Positions 8,662 to 20,004 are shown, numbered from the stretch's first letter. The stretch is 64,000 nucleotides of DNA from Arthrobacter globiformis (GCF_030818015.1 NZ_JAUSZX010000001.1:1116001-1180000); one strand, 5' to 3'. Notes: generated from the sequence alone by a model not told the origin. Program-made: numbers and translations.

Positions 8662-10230
8662 TTATTCGGGCACCACCAGCGCGGGGGTGTCCTGGCGGAT
8701 CGTGTCGCCGCGGAAGTAGCCGGGCCGCAGCCGCGCCATCACCAGCATGACGACGATCCCCAGGGCTAGGATTCCGACGCCCAGCACGAACACGAGCCCC
8801 ACACCGAAGATCTCCGAACCGCTGCCGAACTCGGGGGCCCAGCTGTCCGCGGCCGTCTGGATGAAGACGATGGTGAGGACCAGTCCGCCCACCATGGGGA
8901 ACAGCAGCCGCATAAAGAAGTTGCGGACGCTGGAGAACAGGCTGTGCCGGAAGTACCACGTGCAGGCGAATGCCGTGAGGCCGTAGTAGAAGCAGATCAT
9001 CAGGCCCAGCGCCAGGATGGTGTCGTTGAGGACGTTCTCGCTGACCACCTTCATGACGGCGTAGAAGCCGCCGGAGATCCCGCCCGCGATAAGCGTGGCG
9101 AAGCCGGGGGACCCAAAGCGCTTGCTGACCGACGCGAAACGCGGCGGCAGGGCGCCGTAGTGACCCATCGCCAGCAGGCTGCGTGCCGGGGAGGCCATGG
9201 TGGACTGCAGGGACGAGGCGGTGCCGGAGAGCACGGCGAGCGACATCAGGATGGCCAGCGGACCCATCACCGGCGAGGCCAGCGCAGCGAAGATATTCGA
9301 CTGGTTGTCCGGGTTGTTCAGGCCGATGCCGTCGGCGCCGGTGCCGGCCACCATCATGGTGGCCACGATCACGGCGAGGTAGAGGGCCAGGACCGCGACC
9401 GCCGTCGTCGTTCCCGCCTTGCCTGCCGTGCCCCTGCCGCCCTTGGTTTCCTCATTCACGGTCAGGCACACGTCCCAGCCCCAGTAGACGAAGACGGCGA
9501 GCGACATGCCGGCGGTGAACTGCTCGAAGCTCTCGATCTTGGCGGGGTTGAACCAGTCCCAACTGAACGCGAGGGACGGACCGGCGTCGCCGGATGCTGC
9601 GTGCGTGAGCGCCATGACGATGAAGACACCCAAGACCAGGATCTGGAAACCGACCATGCTGTACTGCACGAGCTTGGTGGCGTGCAGGCCCCGGTAGCTG
9701 ACCCAGACGGCGAGAGCCACGAACGCGAGGCAGGTGGCAATATTGACTGCCGTGTTGGAGGTCAGGTCCGCGAGTTCGGGGTTGTTGAACACCTGCGCCA
9801 GGAAGAGGTAGAAGAAGTCCACCGCGACGCCTGCCAGATTGGACAAAACGATGATGTTGGCGGCGAGCAGACCCCAGCCGCCCATCCAGCCGACGAACGG
9901 GCCGAACGCTTTTGTCGCCCAGGTGAACGTGGTGCCGCTGTCCGGGGAGTCGGCGTTGAGCTCGCGGTAGGCGAACGCCACCAGGATCATTGGGATGAAC
10001 GCGACGATAAAGATCGCTGGCAGCTGCACTCCCACGGCCCCGACGGCGGGCCCCAGCGAACTGGTGAGGCTGTAGGCCGGAGCCACCGAGGAAATACCCA
10101 GGACGACGACGGCAAGGAGGCCCAGCTGCCCGCCCTTGAGGCCCTTCCCGGTGATGCCGTGCGTTGCTTCGCCGGCCGGGGAAGCGCTCTTCCCGCCGGG
10201 CTGGATGCTCTCATGCGTGGTTTGGCTCAT
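8662..10230 (-). CDS. APC-superfamily amino acid/amine permease
   Basis: A 522-aa polytopic membrane protein with about 12 hydrophobic segments. It starts with a hydrophilic 30-residue tail, then GQLGLLAVVVLGISSVAPAYSLTSSLG, the helix-1 glycine-rich signature of APC carriers. It is the third gene of the aguB-aguA-permease operon, 12 bp after aguA on the minus strand. From context it most likely imports agmatine, putrescine or a related amine; the sequence alone shows only the superfamily. The C-terminus is short and hydrophilic (RQDTPALVVPE). Confidence 0.85.
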   Translation of the reverse strand: MSQTTHESIQPGGKSASPAGEATHGITGKGLKGGQLGLLAVVVLGISSVAPAYSLTSSLGPAVGAVGVQLPAIFIVAFIPMILVAFAYRELNADSPDSGTTFTWATKAFGPFVGWMGGWGLLAANIIVLSNLAGVAVDFFYLFLAQVFNNPELADLTSNTAVNIATCLAFVALAVWVSYRGLHATKLVQYSMVGFQILVLGVFIVMALTHAASGDAGPSLAFSWDWFNPAKIESFEQFTAGMSLAVFVYWGWDVCLTVNEETKGGRGTAGKAGTTTAVAVLALYLAVIVATMMVAGTGADGIGLNNPDNQSNIFAALASPVMGPLAILMSLAVLSGTASSLQSTMASPARSLLAMGHYGALPPRFASVSKRFGSPGFATLIAGGISGGFYAVMKVVSENVLNDTILALGLMICFYYGLTAFACTWYFRHSLFSSVRNFFMRLLFPMVGGLVLTIVFIQTAADSWAPEFGSGSEIFGVGLVFVLGVGILALGIVVMLVMARLRPGYFRGDTIRQDTPALVVPE

Positions 10231-10242
10231 GACTGGCCCTTT

Positions 10243-11268
10243 CTAGATGGCAGCGGGCTGCTGCTGGGTGATGCAGTGAATGCCCCCACCGCGGGCGAAG
10301 AGTTCGCGGGCATCGATGCCCACCACCTTGCGCCCGGGATACGCATCCGCGAGGGTGCGGAGTGCCTTCTCGTCGTTGGGGTCGGAGAACGTGCAGGCGA
10401 TGACTCCGCCATTGACCACCACATGGTTGATGTAGCTGTAGTCGACGAAGCCCTCCGGATCCGCCAGGGCAACGGGCGCCGGGACTTCGATGATGGACCA
10501 TTCCCGGCCCGCAGCATCCGCAGTGGAGGACAGGAAGCTGATGATTTCGCGGCTCACCTCATAGTCCGGGTGGGCGGGGTTCTGCTGGGAATGGACCAGC
10601 AGGGTGCCCGGGGACGGGATGGCGGCAACGATATCGACGTGCCCGCGCGTTCCGAACCGCTGTGAGTCACGGGTGAGCCCGCGCGGCAGCCAGATCACCT
10701 TTTTGGCGCCGATGGTCCTGGCCAATTCGGCCTCGACGTCGGCCTTGCTGAGTCCGGGATTGCGGCCAGGATCAAGCTGCACCGTTTCGGTGACCAGGAC
10801 CGTGCCCTCGCCGTCCACCTGGATTCCGCCGCCCTCGTTAACCAGTTCGGACACGAGGTGCCGGGCGTTGGACCGGCCGGCCACCTCGGCGGCGACCAGC
10901 GAGTCCTTGTCCCACTGCGCCCAGTCTTGGGCGCCCCAGCCGTTGAAAACCCAGTCCACGGCGCCCAGGGCGCCGTTTCCGTCCAGGACAAACGTCGGGC
11001 CGATGTCGCGCATCCAGGCGTCGTTGAGTTCCGCCGTCAGCACCTCGACGGCGGGGGACAGATAGCGTGCGGCGGTCCCGACGTCGGACGGGTCCACCAC
11101 CATGGTGACCGGTTCAAACTCGACGGCGGCGTTCGCGACGGCGGACCAGACGGACCGGGCGGCGTGCGCCGCCTCCGCGGTGTCGCCGAGGGTGTAGCCG
11201 CCGGTGGGGAAGGCCATCCAGAGCCGCTCCTGGCGCGCCGTCTCGGCCGGCATGCGCCACCTGCTCAC
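10243..11268 (-). CDS. aguA: Agmatine deiminase
   Basis: Hydrolyses agmatine to N-carbamoylputrescine and ammonia. The 341-aa protein belongs to the peptidyl-arginine-deiminase-like (PAD_porph) fold. Motifs visible: WMAFPTGGYT, NDAWMRDIGPTFV, GGGIQVDGEGT, GTRGHVDIVAAI and the catalytic loop GGGIHCITQQ with Cys332. Length is close to the usual 340-370. The ATG at 11268 overlaps the aguB stop by 4 bp, so the two are translationally coupled. Together with AguB it converts agmatine to putrescine. Confidence 0.93.
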   Translation of the reverse strand: MSRWRMPAETARQERLWMAFPTGGYTLGDTAEAAHAARSVWSAVANAAVEFEPVTMVVDPSDVGTAARYLSPAVEVLTAELNDAWMRDIGPTFVLDGNGALGAVDWVFNGWGAQDWAQWDKDSLVAAEVAGRSNARHLVSELVNEGGGIQVDGEGTVLVTETVQLDPGRNPGLSKADVEAELARTIGAKKVIWLPRGLTRDSQRFGTRGHVDIVAAIPSPGTLLVHSQQNPAHPDYEVSREIISFLSSTADAAGREWSIIEVPAPVALADPEGFVDYSYINHVVVNGGVIACTFSDPNDEKALRTLADAYPGRKVVGIDARELFARGGGIHCITQQQPAAI

Positions 11269-12314
11269 GCGTTTACTCCGGCGGTTGAACTTGGGGCCAC
11301 AAGTGCCTCCGGCGTGCCAAACGGTTCCTCGGGGCGGACCGGTTCAGTGAGCCGGGCGTAGGTATCGGGGCGGCGGGTGGTCAGGAACGGGAACAGCGTC
11401 AGCCAGTCCTTGCGCTGGTCGAGGTCGAGGTCGGCCACGAGGACCGCCGACTCGTCACGGGGCGCCTGGACCAGGATGCGGCCGTAAGGGTCCGAGATGA
11501 AGGAGGATCCGTAGAAGTTCAGGCTGCCCTCCTGGCCCCAGCGGTTCGGGACCACCATGAACAGGCCGTTGGCGATGCCGTTGCCCACGATCACCTGCTG
11601 CCACAGCGGCTGGGTGTCAAAGTCCGGGAACAGCGGCTCGGAACCGATCGCCGTCGGGTACACCAGCAGTTCGGCGCCGCCGAGGGAGTACATGCGGGCC
11701 AGTTCGGGGAACCACTCGTCCCAGCAGGTGGGCATGCCCAGCCGGGCGTTGCCGAGCTCAGCCGGGGCGTGGACCTGGTAGGCGTCCTCCGCGGCAGGAC
11801 CTTGGCGGAAGAACTTGTCCTCGTAGTATCCGGCGGTCACCGGAATGTGCAGCTTGTGCGTGCGGGCCAGGAGTTCGCCGGTCGGGGACACGAGGATGGA
11901 GGTGTTCAGGCCCAGGCCGTCATCCGAGCCGTCCGGGTTGCCGGCGCGTTGGTAGAGCGATGCGTGGACGGTGATGCCGTTCCGGCGGGCGGCCTCGGCG
12001 GCAAAGCGGAACGTGGGGCCGGTCAGCAGGTCCTCCGCGGCGTCGGAGGGGCGCGGCCGGTCCTGGCCCTCCCGTGCGAGGTCATTTTCCGGAACCTGGT
12101 CTGCCGGGTAGCGGGAGAGGGTGAGCTCGGGCAAGAACACCACGGTGGCACCCAGCCGGGCGGCCTGGTCGATGCCGTCGTTGAGTTCCGCGCGGAGTGC
12201 GGCGGCGCTGCTGTGCCAGCGGTGCTGCACAACGCCCACCCGTAAGGCGGGACGGCCGGACGGCGCTGTCCGGGCGAGGGAAGCAGGCGCGTTGAGGCAG
12301 GTTATTTCGATCAT
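11265..12314 (-). CDS. aguB: N-carbamoylputrescine amidase-like nitrilase family enzyme
   Basis: Predicted to hydrolyse N-carbamoylputrescine to putrescine, CO2 and ammonia. The carbon-nitrogen hydrolase triad is visible as E63 (FLPELTL), K154 (RTHKLHI) and C197 (GMPTCWDEWFPE). The protein is 349 aa from the ATG at 12314, longer than typical AguB (about 290) because of a 25-residue N-terminal extension and a C-terminal tail. I chose this start because GGAG lies about 10 bases upstream; the open frame to 12401 runs back through the promoter. It is the first gene of the operon, controlled by the palindrome at 12345-12369. Confidence 0.88.
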   Translation of the reverse strand: MIEITCLNAPASLARTAPSGRPALRVGVVQHRWHSSAAALRAELNDGIDQAARLGATVVFLPELTLSRYPADQVPENDLAREGQDRPRPSDAAEDLLTGPTFRFAAEAARRNGITVHASLYQRAGNPDGSDDGLGLNTSILVSPTGELLARTHKLHIPVTAGYYEDKFFRQGPAAEDAYQVHAPAELGNARLGMPTCWDEWFPELARMYSLGGAELLVYPTAIGSEPLFPDFDTQPLWQQVIVGNGIANGLFMVVPNRWGQEGSLNFYGSSFISDPYGRILVQAPRDESAVLVADLDLDQRKDWLTLFPFLTTRRPDTYARLTEPVRPEEPFGTPEALVAPSSTAGVNA

Positions 12315-12344
12315 GATGATGATTACTCCAGTGAGACGAGCGTC

Positions 12345-12395
12345 ACTAAATGAATGACGTTCATTTAGTATGCACGTGCAGCGTGGGTGTGGCAA
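12345..12395 (-). promoter_or_regulatory. aguB operon promoter overlapped by a perfect palindromic operator
   Basis: On the minus strand TTGCCA (12390-12395) and CATACT (12367-12372) form a -35/-10 pair with exactly 17 bp spacing. A perfect inverted repeat, ACTAAATGAA (12345-12354), 5-bp spacer, TTCATTTAGT (12360-12369), overlaps the last bases of the -10 and runs into the start of the transcript. This geometry is typical of repression by a TetR- or MarR-type dimer. No regulator gene is adjacent to the operon. Confidence 0.8.
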
Positions 12396-12529
12396 GGGCA
12401 TTTTGAATGCGGATCATTTATGACCCGCAAAGTAGTAAGTAAGCTGATCGTGAAATTCGGGTGCAGGCGCTCCCCGAGCCGGGGCGGCTGCGGTAGCGTC
12501 GGAACCACTGGACTAATCGAGGAGGATTC

Positions 12530-13009
12530 ATGAAGGCTTCACCGACACTGACCAACAACATGCAGGCCGTCCTGACGGACCTGATCGAATTGCACATCCA
12601 GGGCAAGCAGGCGCACTGGAACATTGTTGGAACCAACTTCAGGGATCTGCATCTTCAGCTCGACGAGATCGTGGACGCCGCTCGGGCCTTTGCCGACGAC
12701 ATCGCGGAGCGCATGCGCGCCCTGCACGCCCTGCCGGACGGCCGCAGCGCCACCGTGGCGAAGTCGACCCACCTTCCCCAGTTCCCCGACGGGCTGATCA
12801 ACACCAAGGATGCGATCGACCGCATTGTGGCAGCGCTCGAAGCGGCCGTAGGCACCATGCGCAAGGTCCATGACGAGGTGGATGAGGAAGACCCCACAAC
12901 CGCAGACCTGCTGCACACCTTCATCGAAAAGCTCGAGCAGTATGCGTGGATGGTTGGCGCCGAGAACATGAAGGCGTCGGCCAGCGTCACGCACCCTGAC
13001 AGCAAGTAG
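12530..13009 (+). CDS. dps: Dps-family DNA-binding ferritin-like protein
   Basis: A 159-aa Dps protein: binds and oxidises ferrous iron with hydrogen peroxide and coats DNA as a dodecamer. The ferroxidase region is visible as HIQGKQAHWNIVGTNF followed by LHLQLDEIVDAARAFADDIAER. The ATG at 12530 has an ideal GAGGAGGATTC leader. The N-terminus is short with few lysines, so DNA binding may be weak. It is monocistronic, with its own terminator. Likely function is protection against oxidative stress and starvation. Confidence 0.94.
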   Translation: MKASPTLTNNMQAVLTDLIELHIQGKQAHWNIVGTNFRDLHLQLDEIVDAARAFADDIAERMRALHALPDGRSATVAKSTHLPQFPDGLINTKDAIDRIVAALEAAVGTMRKVHDEVDEEDPTTADLLHTFIEKLEQYAWMVGAENMKASASVTHPDSK

Positions 13010-13039
13010 CCGACCAGCGGGATATGCCGCGCCGACGGC

Positions 13040-13082
13040 AACGGACAGCCCCGGAGAACTTTCTCCAGGGCTGTCCGTTTCT
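13040..13082 (+). terminator. Rho-independent terminator after dps
   Basis: AACGGACAGCCCCGGAGAA (13040-13058) pairs with TTCTCCAGGGCTGTCCGTT (13061-13079), with one mismatch, followed by TTCTG. It could act on both strands. Confidence 0.85.
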
Positions 13083-13123
13083 GTGGCAGTTACTGCCCGT
13101 GCGGTGCCAGGTGCCGCGTGCGG

Positions 13124-14683
13124 CTACTTCGCTGGCGGGACGCGGCGAAGTGCGACGGCGGCGAGCACCGACGCTCCTGCCATCAGGACCAGCGCGATCG
13201 CCGCGGTGATGTGGACGCCGGAATCGAAGGCGGCCCGGGCCGCCGCCGTGAGCCCCTCGGCCAGCGGGGCCGGGAGTGACCCGGCGAGCTCCATGGCCCC
13301 CGCCAGGGTCTCCCTGGCCTGGTCCGCCGACTCTGCCGGCACTGCCTGGGCAACGGTCTCCGGCAGGGCGAGATGCTGCTGGTATGACGCGGTCAGGATG
13401 GACCCCAGGATGGCTGTCCCGAGGAGTGAGCCCACTTCGTAGCCGGTCTCCGAAATGGCTGCAGCTGCGCCGGATTTTTCCGCCGGCACGGCGCCCAGAA
13501 TCAGATCGTTCGAGATAGTCTCGGCAGAACCCACACCCAGCGCCAGAATGAGGAGGGCGGCCAGCAGCGCGGCGGGCCCGGCGTCGTGATCCCCAAACGC
13601 CACGATGCAGTAACCGGCGGCGCCCAGCGCCAGTCCCGCGGCCACCACAAAGCCCGGCCGGACCTTCCGGACCAGCGGAACCACGAGCAAACCCGCCACC
13701 ACGGTGGCCGTCAGGGCCGGCAGCATGGCGGTGCCCGACTCCGACGGTGACATGCCCTCGAGCAGCTGCAGGTGCTGGGCCAGAAACAGGATGAAGCCGT
13801 TATAGGAGAACAGCGCCAGGATGTTTGCCGTGATCGCCGTGCTGAACACGCGGTTCCTGAACAGCGACATGTCCAGGAGGGGGGATGCGAGGGCCTGCTG
13901 GCGGCGGACAAACACGAGTCCCATGGCCAGGCCAAACGCCAGAACTCCGAACGACGTCAGGCGGGGTCCATGGGTGGCCAGTTCCTTGATGCCGTAGACC
14001 ACCGGCACCATGGCCAGCATTGACAGTGCCACGCTGGCCAGATCCACGCGGCCCGGATTCGGATCCCTGGATTCCGGAATGAGGAAGCGGCCAAGAATCA
14101 GCGGCGGCAGCATAATGGGCACGGCCACGAGCAGGACGGCGCCCCACCAGAAGTGCTCCACCAGCCAGCCGCCAAAGATCGGCCCCAGCGCTGCGCCGCC
14201 GGAGAACCCTGCGGCCCAGATGGCCACGGCCAGCCTCCGCCTGCCCGGCTCCCGGAAGACGTTGCGGATCAGTGACAGCGTAGATGGCATGAGCATGGCG
14301 CCGAAGAATCCGAGGGCCGCTCGGCCGGCAATGAGCCATTCGGCGCTCGGGGCGAAGGCCGACGCCGCGGAGACCACCGCAAAGCCCGAAATTCCAACCA
14401 GCAGCAGCCGACGGCGCCCGATCCTGTCGCCGAGGCTGCCCATGGCAACGAGGAGTCCGGCGAGGACCAGGGCGTAGGCATCCACCACCCACAAAAGCTG
14501 CACGCCTGAGGGGTCGAGGCTGCGGGCGATCGCGGGAAGGGCGAACGTCAGTGCAGTGTTGTCCACGGCCACCAGGAGGACCGGGAACATGAGCAGGGCC
14601 AGGGCGAACCAGTCGCGCACGCCGCCCCCGCTGGCCTGATTTGCGGAAGTGTGCTCCGGGCGAAGGGTTGAGTGCAGGGTCAT
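13124..14683 (-). CDS. MFS drug exporter, DHA2 (14-TM) type
   Basis: A 519-aa polytopic protein. The DHA2 motif A GSLGDRIGRRRLLL lies between helices 2 and 3, and motif C-like GGAALGPIFGGWLVEHFWW is in helix 5. Motif D1 is probably VAVDNTALTFALPAIA in helix 1. This matches QacA/EmrB-class proton-coupled exporters for cationic or hydrophobic drugs. The ATG at 14683 is chosen because it begins the amphipathic leader MTLHSTLRPEHTS. There is no clear ribosome-binding site, and the palindromic operator begins 3 bp upstream, so the mRNA may be leaderless. It is divergent from a TetR regulator, its probable repressor. Confidence 0.88.
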   Translation of the reverse strand: MTLHSTLRPEHTSANQASGGGVRDWFALALLMFPVLLVAVDNTALTFALPAIARSLDPSGVQLLWVVDAYALVLAGLLVAMGSLGDRIGRRRLLLVGISGFAVVSAASAFAPSAEWLIAGRAALGFFGAMLMPSTLSLIRNVFREPGRRRLAVAIWAAGFSGGAALGPIFGGWLVEHFWWGAVLLVAVPIMLPPLILGRFLIPESRDPNPGRVDLASVALSMLAMVPVVYGIKELATHGPRLTSFGVLAFGLAMGLVFVRRQQALASPLLDMSLFRNRVFSTAITANILALFSYNGFILFLAQHLQLLEGMSPSESGTAMLPALTATVVAGLLVVPLVRKVRPGFVVAAGLALGAAGYCIVAFGDHDAGPAALLAALLILALGVGSAETISNDLILGAVPAEKSGAAAAISETGYEVGSLLGTAILGSILTASYQQHLALPETVAQAVPAESADQARETLAGAMELAGSLPAPLAEGLTAAARAAFDSGVHITAAIALVLMAGASVLAAVALRRVPPAK

Positions 14684-14686
14684 GAA

Positions 14687-14716
14687 ATAACTATACCGTC
14701 CAGACGGTACAGTTAT
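14687..14716. promoter_or_regulatory. TetR-type operator between the MFS exporter and its regulator
   Basis: Imperfect 30-bp palindrome: ATAACT-A-TACCGTC-CA-GACGGTA-C-AGTTAT. The TACCGTC/GACGGTA arms pair perfectly around CA and the outer ATAACT/AGTTAT arms also match, with only the single bases at 14693 and 14710 not complementary. It abuts the start codon of the exporter and lies just upstream of the tetR start, so one site could repress both genes. Confidence 0.82.
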
Positions 14717-14737
14717 AAACCCTGGGTTGGAACCGGC

Positions 14738-15289
14738 ATGATGGAAGCCATGCCCAGAAAACCGGTCGCCCGCGGCGCAGTGCTCGATGCGTTTGAATCC
14801 CTCCTGATCGAGGTGGGGGAGCGCGCCGCCACCCTTGATGCCGTGGCCGCCCGTGCCGGCGTCTCCAAGGGTGGGCTCCTGTACCACTTTCCGAACAAGG
14901 AAGCGCTGATCGGTGTCCTGCTGGACCGCCTCGAGGAGTTCGCGGAAGCGGATGCCCAGGCCATGGCTGCAGCTCCCGAGGGTGCGGCAGCCTACTTCAT
15001 CAAATCGTCCGTCTGGGCGGACACCCCGCTGGACCGTGCCATCGTGGCTGCGACGAGGCTTGCCGAGGTGGCGCACGAGGAGACGCGGCGCCGGTTCGCC
15101 CACATCCAGCAGCGGTGGCTGGATGAGATCGCCCGCGACGTCGGGCCGGGCCTGGCCAAGGCGGTCCTGTACATGGGTGACGGGCTCTACTTCAACGCCA
15201 TGCTGTCCGTCGGGCCGGCGGCGACGCCATCCGAGACGGCGGCTGACGTCGAAAGCCTTCTTGCCGCTCTTGACCGGCTCAGGGGGTAG
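14738..15289 (+). CDS. TetR-family transcriptional regulator
   Basis: About 183 aa. The N-terminal HTH is visible as LDAVAARAGVSKGGLLYHFPNK, typical TetR recognition helix and YHF box. The C-terminal ligand-binding region has the TetR_C-like SVWADTPLDRAIVAATRLAEVAHEETRRRF. Candidate starts are ATG 14738, 14741 and 14750; none has a strong ribosome-binding site, and I report 14738 with low certainty. The gene is divergent from the MFS exporter, sharing the palindrome at 14687-14716. By context it represses the exporter and itself until an unknown ligand binds. Confidence 0.87.
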   Translation: MMEAMPRKPVARGAVLDAFESLLIEVGERAATLDAVAARAGVSKGGLLYHFPNKEALIGVLLDRLEEFAEADAQAMAAAPEGAAAYFIKSSVWADTPLDRAIVAATRLAEVAHEETRRRFAHIQQRWLDEIARDVGPGLAKAVLYMGDGLYFNAMLSVGPAATPSETAADVESLLAALDRLRG

Positions 15290-15449
15290 GCCGGGTCCGG
15301 GCGTCGCTCCTCAGGCGGCGTTCCGACGATTCCGGTAGGCGCCTGTCACTGCGGCCGGCCGATCGCGTCGCCACAGTTTGCAGACGCGATCCCGGCGTAG
15401 GACAATAGCCTCTGTGACAGCTGTCACCGCTCAATTGAATAAGCCTTTG

Positions 15450-15700
15450 ATCTGCGGCGGGAGAGTCCTGCAAGTAGGTACAAGCAGGCGCCGTAGGAGC
15501 AAAACCTCCCCAGGAATCTCTCAGGCCCACGTACCGCCGCGGCAAGGCAACTCTGGAAAGCAGCAGGCTGCCCGCTTGAAATGTTCCGCCTTCGCGCGGA
15601 CGGTTCACGGCATGCTGTGCTCACCGACGGTGCAAGCGGAGCTGTGCGAAAGCGCAGCAACGCGGAAACTCTCAGGTCCAATACAGAGCGGGGAGGAACC
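15450..15700 (+). ncRNA. Tandem glycine riboswitch upstream of gcvP
   Basis: Two glycine-aptamer cores are visible. The first (about 15456-15560) has GGCGGGAGAG, GCGCCGTAGGAGCAA, AATCTCTCAGGC and GTACCGCCG. The linker AACTCTGGAAAGCAG follows. The second (about 15590-15695) has CACCGACGGTGCAAGCGG, GGAAACTCTCAGGTCCAATACAGAG. These are the conserved elements of the GcvT/glycine riboswitch. The second aptamer lacks an obvious GGAGAG at its 5' side in the usual place. Glycine binding normally turns on downstream gcv genes. Just upstream lies a perfect palindrome, GTGACAGCTGTCAC (15414-15427). Limits are approximate. Confidence 0.92.
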
Positions 15701-15747
15701 CGAATCAATGTGGCGTACCCTGCGTCGCCTTAGTTATGGAGTTCCTT

Positions 15748-18594
<2,847 letters not shown>

Positions 18595-18605
18595 ATTCGT
18601 CCGGT

Positions 18606-18701
18606 GGTTGAGCCGGGCCCACGACCGGCACGTTCCCTGGCCGAGCCTGCGAGGCCAGGGAACGGGTGGGGACTGAAACCCCGGGTCCAACAGGCTCAAC
18701 C
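18606..18701. repeat. REP-like nested hairpin in the gcvP-gcvT spacer
   Basis: The outer arms GGTTGAGCC (18606-18614) and GGCTCAACC (18693-18701) pair perfectly. Inside lies a second hairpin, GTTCCCTGGCC (18632-18642) with GGCCAGGGAAC (18653-18663), whose loop GAGCCTGCGA recurs in the glyA-sdaA spacer at 22220-22249. This is the layout of repetitive extragenic palindromes. Confidence 0.7.
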
Positions 18702-18721
18702 CGCACATAAAGGATTCCTCA

Positions 18722-19885
18722 ATGACTGAGAACTACACTGCCCTTTACGAGGAGCACAAGAAGCTGGGCGCCTCGTTCACTGACTTCGGCGGCTGGCAGA
18801 TGCCGCTCAAGTACGGCTCTGAACTGGCGGAGCACCACGCCGTCCGCAACTCGGCCGGCATCTTCGACCTCTCCCACATGGGCGAAATCTGGGTGACCGG
18901 CCCGGATGCCGCAGCGTTCCTCGACTACGCCCTGGCCGGCAAGATCTCCGCCATGGCCGTCGGCAAGGCCAAGTACTCCCTGATCTGCAACGAGGACGGC
19001 GGCATCATCGACGACCTCATCGTGTACCGCCGCCCCTCCGAGGTTGAGGGCGCCGACAGGTTCCTGGTGGTCCCGAACGCCGGCAACGCCAAGGTGGTGG
19101 CCGAGGCACTGGTGCAGCGGGCTGGTTCTGCCAAGGAAGGCGGGTTCGACACCGCCGTCGAGGACGCCTCCGCAGAGACGTCGCTGATCGCGGTGCAGGG
19201 TCCCAAGGCCGAGGAGATCCTCCTCCGACTGGTTCCCGCAGCCCAGCACGAGCTCGTTACCGGTCTGAAGTACTACGCCGCCGTCGAGGTTTCCTTCCTG
19301 GTGGGGGGCGCCAGCCGGAACCTGCTGCTGGCCCGCACCGGTTACACCGGCGAGGACGGTTTCGAGATTTTCGTGGAGAACGACGACGCCGCTGCCCTTT
19401 GGCAGTCCATCGTCGCCATCGCGGAGGAGGGGGAGCTGACGCCGTCCGGCCTCGCCTCCCGCGATTCGCTCCGCCTTGAGGCCGGCATGCCGCTGTACGG
19501 CAACGAGCTCTCCCTGGAAGGCGACCCGTTCGCTGCCGGCCTGGGTCCCGTCGTCGCGCTGTCCAAGGAAGGTGACTTCGTAGGCAAGGCCGCGCTGGCC
19601 GCCAAGAAGGAAGCCGGAGCGGGATCCACCTCGGGCCGCAAGCTCGTGGGCCTCAAAGGCCTGGGCCGCCGCGCCGGCCGCGGGCACTACCCGGTTCTCA
19701 AGGACGGCAACGTCGTCGGCGAAGTCACCTCCGGCCAGCCCAGCCCGACCCTCGGCTACCCGGTCGCCATGGCGTACGTCGCCGTCGCCTACGCCGAGCC
19801 CGGCACAGCACTGGACATCGACCTGCGGGGTAAGGCGGAGCCGTTCGAAGTGGTCGCACTGCCTTTCTACAAGCGCCAAAAGTAG
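18722..19885 (+). CDS. gcvT: Aminomethyltransferase, glycine cleavage T-protein
   Basis: Transfers the methylene unit from the aminomethyl-lipoyl arm of GcvH to tetrahydrofolate, releasing ammonia. The 387-aa protein has the family motifs FTDFGGWQMPLKY, FDLSHMGEI, GGIIDDLIVYR with the catalytic aspartate, LLARTGYTGEDGFEIF, and GLASRDSLRLEAGMPLYG. Length is normal for GcvT. The ATG at 18722 has AAAGGA about 8 bases upstream. It follows gcvP after 127 bp containing a REP-like element and is probably co-transcribed with it. Confidence 0.95.
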   Translation: MTENYTALYEEHKKLGASFTDFGGWQMPLKYGSELAEHHAVRNSAGIFDLSHMGEIWVTGPDAAAFLDYALAGKISAMAVGKAKYSLICNEDGGIIDDLIVYRRPSEVEGADRFLVVPNAGNAKVVAEALVQRAGSAKEGGFDTAVEDASAETSLIAVQGPKAEEILLRLVPAAQHELVTGLKYYAAVEVSFLVGGASRNLLLARTGYTGEDGFEIFVENDDAAALWQSIVAIAEEGELTPSGLASRDSLRLEAGMPLYGNELSLEGDPFAAGLGPVVALSKEGDFVGKAALAAKKEAGAGSTSGRKLVGLKGLGRRAGRGHYPVLKDGNVVGEVTSGQPSPTLGYPVAMAYVAVAYAEPGTALDIDLRGKAEPFEVVALPFYKRQK

Positions 19886-19894
19886 CACGGCGCC

Positions 19895-19913
19895 GGTTGA
19901 GCCTGTCGAAACC
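19895..19913 (+). repeat. REP-like motif in the gcvT-gcvH spacer
   Basis: GGTTGAGCCTGTCGAAACC is a short imperfect palindrome (GGTT...AACC outer, with an off-centre core). It shares GGTTGAGCC with the element at 18606. A related GGTTGAGCTTGCCGAAC lies at about 20163-20180. I recall this motif as common between genes of Arthrobacter and relatives; copy number here is three or four. Confidence 0.55.
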
Positions 19914-19954
19914 AGCGGCGAAATCCTCCCCGGCTCCGGGGCCGGCGGGCCCCA

Positions 19955-20004
19955 GTTTTCACGCGTGCTGCTCCTTCGTCGCTTTGACGCACGCTTTCGA
20001 AAAC
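19955..20004. repeat. Structured intergenic element, copy 1 (gcvT-gcvH spacer)
   Basis: The hairpin has outer arms GTTTTC (19955-19960) / GAAAAC (19999-20004) and inner arms GCGTGC / GCACGC. Positions 19962-19996 are an exact 35-base reverse complement of 22377-22411 in the glyA-sdaA spacer, while the flanking basal stems differ. See the copies at 20264 and 22357. Confidence 0.7.

Noticed and set aside
8944..10665. 573-codon plus-strand open frame opposite the permease and aguA
   Set aside because: His/Arg/Gly-rich antisense frame; the permease and agmatine deiminase frames are clear.
15290..15413. Candidate promoter TTTGCA ... GACAAT before the glycine riboswitch
   Set aside because: The spacing (18 bp) and consensus match are weak and no second clue supports it.
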